From Phoenix dactylifera (lineage: Eukaryota > Streptophyta > Magnoliopsida > Arecales > Arecaceae), in the NCBI RefSeq assembly GCF_009389715.1, contig NC_052409.1, forward strand, positions 4,205,775 through 4,269,774: 64,000 nucleotides of DNA. Reading direction: 5' to 3'. Under the pieces are notes generated by a model, which worked only from the letters and a program-made list of their open reading frames with translations, had not been told where the DNA came from and made no database searches. Numbering within the stretch: the first letter of the stretch is position 1; each line of letters begins with the position of its first letter. Positions 58,371 through 64,000 of this stretch are shown here, one piece after another. A program made the translations under genes and the position numbers.

Positions 58371-61300
58371 ATGGATCCCTACAAGGTAATATATAGCTCT
58401 GCACCTTCTTCTGCTAGTCTCTGATCACTTTAGCTTGGATTCTAATTTGCGGAAGGTGACGAGTTGAAGAAGTGCAGCATACATCACCAACTCCCATGCC
58501 ATCTGTCCATATTTGGATCATAACTCCAAGCTCGTAGGAATGATGTGATCTCGTAGTCGCATGCACAATAGGAAGGCCAGTTATAGAATAAACCTCTGTA
58601 AGTGATCAACAAGCCAGGCACCACCTTGGCTAGTAGATTCATCCTTTGATACGAGTAACATGGTAAAATAGTTTTGTATTTTTGTTTTTTCTCTTTCACT
58701 TGACGATGGCATCTCACCACCGGCAATACTAACATAATTCCATCGATAAATCTTTAAGTGAACTGGCAGCTGGGAATTTTTCTTTCCTTCCATGCATCAA
58801 GTAAAACTAGTAATTTAAAAATTCTAAATTTCTTTGTTTTAGCCTATTCTTTTCCTCCTCTTCAAGGACATCGATCCTTGGGCTCTGCTGCTGCGGTAAT
58901 ATTTTTAGCCCGTAGAGTTCATCTGTCGTTGGGAGATGGATTTTAGATTACTTTCCACCGAACTTTAGCTTGGTTTAATGGCCTTTAATTTTATGTTGGT
59001 GTTGATATAATTTTCTTTTATTTTCAGTTTCGTCCGTCAAGTGCTTTCGACACCACTTACACGACCACCAATGCTGGTGCGCCCGTTTGGAACGATGACC
59101 AGGCACTAACCGTGGGACCAAGAGGTGATTTCCTTTTTTTTTCTTTTTTCTTAAAGCAAATATGTGTACGTTGCCTCTAAAATCTAAAAACATCTCATCC
59201 CTTAAACTACCCACCCCCCAACTCCACAAGAAAAAAAAAAAGAAAAAGAAAGGAGAGGAACATGTAAAATTTAGATGTGTGTCTGTCACAAATGCATGGA
59301 CTCATGTTCGAAAAACAATATATATGATTTTTTTTTATCTTAGTTGATTTTATAAAAAACTATGCATCACAACCCATCTGCTATCCATGCACCGTGGTCT
59401 TTCCTTTTTAGCTGATGCACAAAAGAACACAGTTGTGCGTGCTGATAAGTGATAAGCATAATCTTGGACATATCATTGGAGAGATCTAATTAAGTCTCAG
59501 ATATGCACTTGAGATATCTCGACCCTAATCAGGCTAATTTTGAATATGGAACAAAAGCTGTGAGGACCGTGCGGGCGTATGTTTAATCCCACATCGGTTG
59601 TTTGCTGGATAAATCTTGGGTACTTATACAAGATCAAAAAATTCAAATAATATCATCCAGCTAGCCATTTTGGGTGAGATCTTGGGTTGTTACAAATAGT
59701 ATCAGAGCAGACCCAGCTCATAACTTATGTAGACTAAGGAACATTACATCACAAATCCATTGAGACTGACCACAAGCTGATCGTGATGTTTGTGATTAGA
59801 TTTTGAATGGATTTGAACCCTAACGAGGACGTTAGAACTTAAACGGAGAAAGTATGTGAGGATCCGTGCGGACGTGTGTTTAATCCTACATCGGTTATTT
59901 ACTGGATAGATCGTGGGTATTTATATAGGATCTTAGCTCCAAAAACAATATATATGATTTTTTTTATCTTAGTTGATTCTATGAAAAACTATGCATCACA
60001 ATCCATCTGCTATCCATGCACCGTGGACTTTCCTTTTAGCTGATGCACAAAAGAACACAGTTGTGCGTGCTGGTAAGTGATCAGCATAATCTTGGACACA
60101 TCAGTGGAGAGATCTAAGTCTCAGATATGCACTTGAGATATCTCGGTCCTAATCAGACTAATTTTGGATATGGAACAAAAGCTATCAAAAGCTAACTACC
60201 ACAAAAAGGTAGCAAACGGGCTCGTAAGAATTTGTCTAAAGATCTATACAGAATGCTTGTAGAGATCTATCTAGCTCTCACAAAAACTTAGCTAAGGCCA
60301 TTCACAAAGTAATTCTCCCAAAAAAATAGGGAGGACGCAGGAGTCCCATATTGAGCCAGTTTGACTCAATAGCTAACAAAGGATGCTGAACAAGCACCAA
60401 CTGGATCAAATCTAATGATTTGTTTTATGGAGAAGATGAGCTTGTGCCACTTCCTTATCTCTAGTTGGAAGCACATATTTTGGATATATAAACGGATCGA
60501 TCCAACCTAAAGCAACAGTGGCTACAAGGCCTAATATTTCCTTCGCACATCTCGGGAAGAAGGTGGTCTTGGGCTTGTCAAACTCCGGCGGCAGTTTGTT
60601 GGCCAGTATACACATACTAAGCTATACCAAGCTTTGGTTCCGGCGTCCGTTTGATCGATTCAATTCCATTAATGGACAGGACCCATTCTCCTGGAGGACT
60701 ACCATTTGATCGAAAAGATTGCCCATTTTGCCCGGGAGCGCATTCCAGAGCGCGTTGTTCATGCCAGGGGCGCCAGCGCCAAGGGCTTCTTTGAATGCAC
60801 TCATGATGTCACTCACCTCACCTGTGCCGACTTCCTCCGTGCACCCGGCGTCCAAACTCCGGTCATCGTTCGTTTCTCTACCGTCATTCATGAACGTGGA
60901 AGCCCCGAAACCATTCGAGACCCTCGCGGTTTCGCCGTCAAGTTCTACACTAGGGAGGTAACGCACTTCTTCTCCATATTCTATCAAATACCATGAAGCA
61001 AGCATGTTCATGCATGCTTTGGTTAAGCCTCTAACGTAACTCGAGTTTTGTTTTGACTTCAGGGCAATTGGGATCTCCTGGGAAACAATTTCCCAGTGTT
61101 CTTCATTCGCGACGGTATTAAGTTCCCCGACGTGATCCATGCCTTCAAACCCAACCCCAAGTCCCACATCCAGGAGTACTGGAGGGTCTTCGACTTCCTG
61201 TCGCACCACCCGGAGAGCTTGCACACATTCTTCTTCCTCTTCGATGATGTCGGCGTTCCATCCGACTACCGGCACATGGAAGGCTTCGGTGTCAACACTT

Positions 61301-62999
61301 ACACTTTCATCAACAAGGAGGGGAAGGTTCATTACGTGAAGTTCCACTGGAAGCCGACCTGTGGGGTGAGGTGTTTGTCAGAGGAAGAGGCAATAGTCGT
61401 CGGTGGCAAGAACCACAGCCATGCTACTCAGGATCTCTGTGAGTCCATTGCTGCAGGGAACTATCCCGAATGGAAGCTCTACGTTCAGGTCATGGATCCT
61501 GACCATGAGGACCGCTACGACTTCGATCCGCTCGACGATACCAAGACCTGGCCTGAGGATATTCTGCCCCTCCAGCCGGTCGGCAGGCTGGTCTTGAACC
61601 GAAACATCGACAATTTCTTTGCGGAGAATGAGCAGCTCGCCTTCGGCCCGGGGCTTGTTGTGCCTGGGATCTATTACTCTGACGATAAGATGCTTCAGTG
61701 CAGGGTTTTTGCCTACGCTGACACCCAGAGGTACAGGCTCGGGCCGAACTACTTGATGCTTCCAGTGAATGCGCCAAAATGTGCTTTCCACAACAATCAC
61801 TTTGATGGACTGATGAATTTCATGCAGAGGAACGAGGAGGTGTTCTTCTTTCATAAACTCTAGTCTTCATTTAATGATTCCTCCCTTGTTTCTTCTTGGA
61901 ATGAAGAGGTGACTGGTTTTACTTTGATTTGAAGGTGGATTACTTCCCTTCAAGGCACCATCCCCTTCGACATGCAGAGAGGTTTCCCATTCCTTCCCGT
62001 GTGGTCACCGGCAAGCGAGAGAAGGTGAGATCCTTACGGAAATTATCTAAACCGTCGCATTAATTGCAGATCTTCTCTGTTATAGTATGACTTTATATTG
62101 TTTCTGGATTCCGGGTGTTGTTCTGTTTTTTATTTTTTTATTTTTTGGAAAAGGACAACTGGATTTAGAATCTAAAACAACAGAAAATCCTCATCTAGAA
62201 CATGTTTGGCTAGTTCTTCAGAAGATCAGTTATCTGTTGTGCCCATAAATAAGCAGAGCAAGATGGTTCTATATCAATTTCTCTCATGGAATGCCTGCTG
62301 GTGATCAAAAAGGTTGACTTTCCAACTGCCCCTATAGAAATGATTAGGATGCATAGAAATGACTTGCAGAGAGTTTCTAACAATAATGTGTAACCTGTGG
62401 ATCAACCAAGTAGTAGTACTATATATATTTTAGGGTGAGAAGCCTAATGAAATAATTAAATTCTTCCTATGGCTTTCTGCTGGTAGTTACTGTTAATTTA
62501 CCATTGCAGTGTGGATTTCCTCCACTATCTGATTTCACAATCCATTTTTGTTGGATCAATGCAGACAGTAATTCCCAAGCAAAATGATTTCAAGCAACCA
62601 GGGGAGAGATACCGCTCCTGGGCGCCCGATAGGTATTGTGACTGCTATACTCCATCCATTTATCATACATGCATAACAAACTAATGATATGTTCTAGTTT
62701 CTTTAACATGCAAACTGCATAATATTCTTCTCAGGCAAGAGCGATTTGTCCGTCGATGGGCCGAGGCATTGGGGCACCCTAAGGTCAGCCATGAACTCCG
62801 TAGCATCTGGATCACATACCTGACACAGGTGAGGCTACTCTTTCTCCCTGTTGTTTGAATTCCCATTGCCATTAACTGTCAAAACTAGTGCACTGGTTTT
62901 TCTCTGCATTCATTCCTCGTTGCTACTTTATGGCTGCAGTGTGATGTATCACTGGGTCAGAAGGTTGCGAATCGCCTCAATGTCAAACCAAGCATGTGA
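58371..62999 (+). CDS. CAT: Catalase (H2O2 to water and oxygen), peroxisomal haem enzyme
   Basis: Exons 58371-58385, 59028-59124, 60680-60957, 61063-61839, 61935-62024, 62565-62632, 62735-62828 and 62940-62999 join in phase to 492 residues, the usual plant catalase length. The first exon encodes only MDPYK. Catalytic His65 ([11 protein letters not shown]) and Asn138 (LLGNNFPVF) are present, and the haem-ligand Tyr348 sits in [13 protein letters not shown]. The active-site Ser/Asn surroundings and the NADPH/haem core look complete. The C-terminus ends [14 protein letters not shown], the plant-type end carrying the internal peroxisomal targeting region. Intron 2 (1.55 kb) has been enlarged by a TRIM-like insertion and a 248-bp duplication. 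An in-frame ATG at 58323 would add 16 residues (MGKERKEAHHFQSQEA). Confidence 0.95.
59311..59558. repeat. 248-bp repeat A in catalase intron 2
   Basis: It starts AAAAACAATATATATG and ends GGAACAAAAGCT. It is about 90 per cent alike by eye to 59941-60183, in direct orientation. Confidence 0.88.
59559..59934 (+). mobile_element. TRIM-like miniature LTR element in catalase intron 2 (fossil)
   Basis: A first terminal repeat (59559-59694) begins TGTGAGGACCGTGCGGG and ends GGTTGTTACA. Right inside it is a tRNA-Met primer-binding-like word (AGTATCAGAGC, 59698-59708). A second related terminal repeat begins at 59855 (TGTGAGGATCCGTGCGG). The interior is about 160 bp with no coding capacity, as expected of a TRIM. 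It looks broken. The terminal repeats differ at several positions, so it is not recent. Confidence 0.7.
59941..60183. repeat. 243-bp repeat A' in catalase intron 2
   Basis: Direct partner of 59311-59558. The two copies bracket the TRIM-like element. Confidence 0.88.
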
Positions 63000-64000
63000 C
63001 AAGGATGCAGATGCTGAGCCATATGCTACATGTTTGTGCAGAGTATGATGTGTCTATGCCAATCAGAGTTCAGTTCATCAGAACAAGGCTCCTTGAGTGT
63101 AGTAACTATCAATAAGGTGACTATCTAGTTATCAGAAAAGAAAAACCAATGCAACTATTTCAGCACCATGCTGTACTTATAGATCTAAATGGCATCTAAA
63201 TGGCACCATGTTTGTCTGATTAATAGTTGGACTTGATTGGGAGAGATTCTGCATTAATTTCCTTCAGGAAATCCGAATATTATCATTCTAATGATGGATG
63301 ATTGTAGGAGAGCTATAAGTATGCTTGCTGGATGTGTATGTACTTGGGCTCTTGAACTTTTGGTACAAAAGGTTCAGCCTCAACCCCCTGACATCATTTA
63401 CAAGTACGGATTTACATAATACATGCAGAGGCACTCACAATCTACGAACCCACACAGATCTCTGTCGAACCTTCAACATTAGTTTCTCGTGATCAATGTG
63501 AGTTCAGACACCTTAAGGCTTAATTTCATAGTTTTGTCTCAAATTAGTTTTGTAATAAATGCAGTGCATGGAATTGAAGCCCCGGGACAAGGGCAAAGTC
63601 GAAACAGAATCGAACAGTTCAGTTGGTATCCAGTCCCATTTTCTTGGATATGCAAATCTTTCTGGAATCAAAATGCTCGCTACCATTCCTCATATCTTTC
63701 TGGAATCGAATTTGTTTGCTAGCATGCCTCTGACATTGCAATAGATAAAAAAAGTGTGGGAGAAAAATGAGAAGAATGTATAGAAGGGTTCAAGACAAAA
63801 ACCTCCATAGAAGAAAGATAAATTAAATATGTGAAAATTTTAGCTACAGAAAGAAAGAACATAAGATTAGAAAATCTAGTGCTCCCTACTTGCACGTTCA
63901 ATGAACTTCTTAATCACCTATGTACAGGAAAGACCAAATGTGCATCAAATATTGCCATAACTTCATATTCCCAGAATTTACAGGAGAGCATAGTGGAGAT
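63000..64000. other. 3' flank of catalase, no gene recognised
   Basis: It includes the catalase 3' UTR and downstream DNA. A short frame near 63559-63744 (MQCMELKPRDKGKVETESNS) has a somewhat protein-like start but no supporting borders or known motif. Confidence 0.45.

Noticed and set aside
12-64000. CRISPR arrays, operons, bacterial-type promoters and riboswitches
   Set aside because: The DNA is plant nuclear; no direct-repeat/spacer arrays or prokaryotic gene order are present.

Overview
This is eukaryotic nuclear DNA from a flowering plant. Genes are split into many small exons with GT/AG borders, introns are long and AT-rich, and plant-type SINEs, MITEs and LTR elements fill the gaps. 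Base composition, intron sizes and repeats suggest a large-genome monocot such as a palm, but that is inference; no marker in the window fixes the species.

Layout. (1) 846-1148 (+): last exon of an unidentified protein ending in one membrane segment, followed by a tRNA-derived SINE. (2) 3661-3927 (-): a small unidentified 88-residue protein. (3) 5378-21582 (-): an 18-exon ABCF ATPase of the GCN20/ABCF3 type; all exons could be joined in phase to 718 residues. (4) 24821-43276 (-): an 11-exon WD40 protein of the UTP4/Cirhin (POPCORN) family, 815 residues. Its 10.2-kb intron 6 holds an apparently whole and very young Ty3/Gypsy chromovirus (30892-38544). (5) 45165-46965 (+): a four-exon GH17 beta-1,3-glucanase with a C-terminal X8 domain. 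(6) 48112-48470 (-): a broken, internally duplicated DEK_C/SWIB-type fragment. (7) 50007-53464 (-): an odd seven-exon Hsp70/BiP-like gene with an unknown N-terminal domain and no substrate-binding domain. (8) 58371-62999 (+): an eight-exon catalase of 492 residues, with TRIM-like remnants in its promoter side and in intron 2.

The genes do not form a pathway. ABCF3 and UTP4 both concern ribosomes (translation control and small-subunit biogenesis) and lie head-to-tail, but nothing shows co-regulation. The best candidate for something undescribed is the chimeric Hsp70-like gene: its splicing is consistent, yet an ATPase-site Asp is replaced by His, it has a possibly myristoylated new N-terminus, and it stops soon after the interdomain linker. 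The mobile-element record is also rich. It includes two copies of one 84-bp retroposon with perfect target duplications, two Au-type SINEs, a 350-bp SINE, a 451-bp hAT-type MITE, a TRIM family present twice near catalase, and the young chromovirus.
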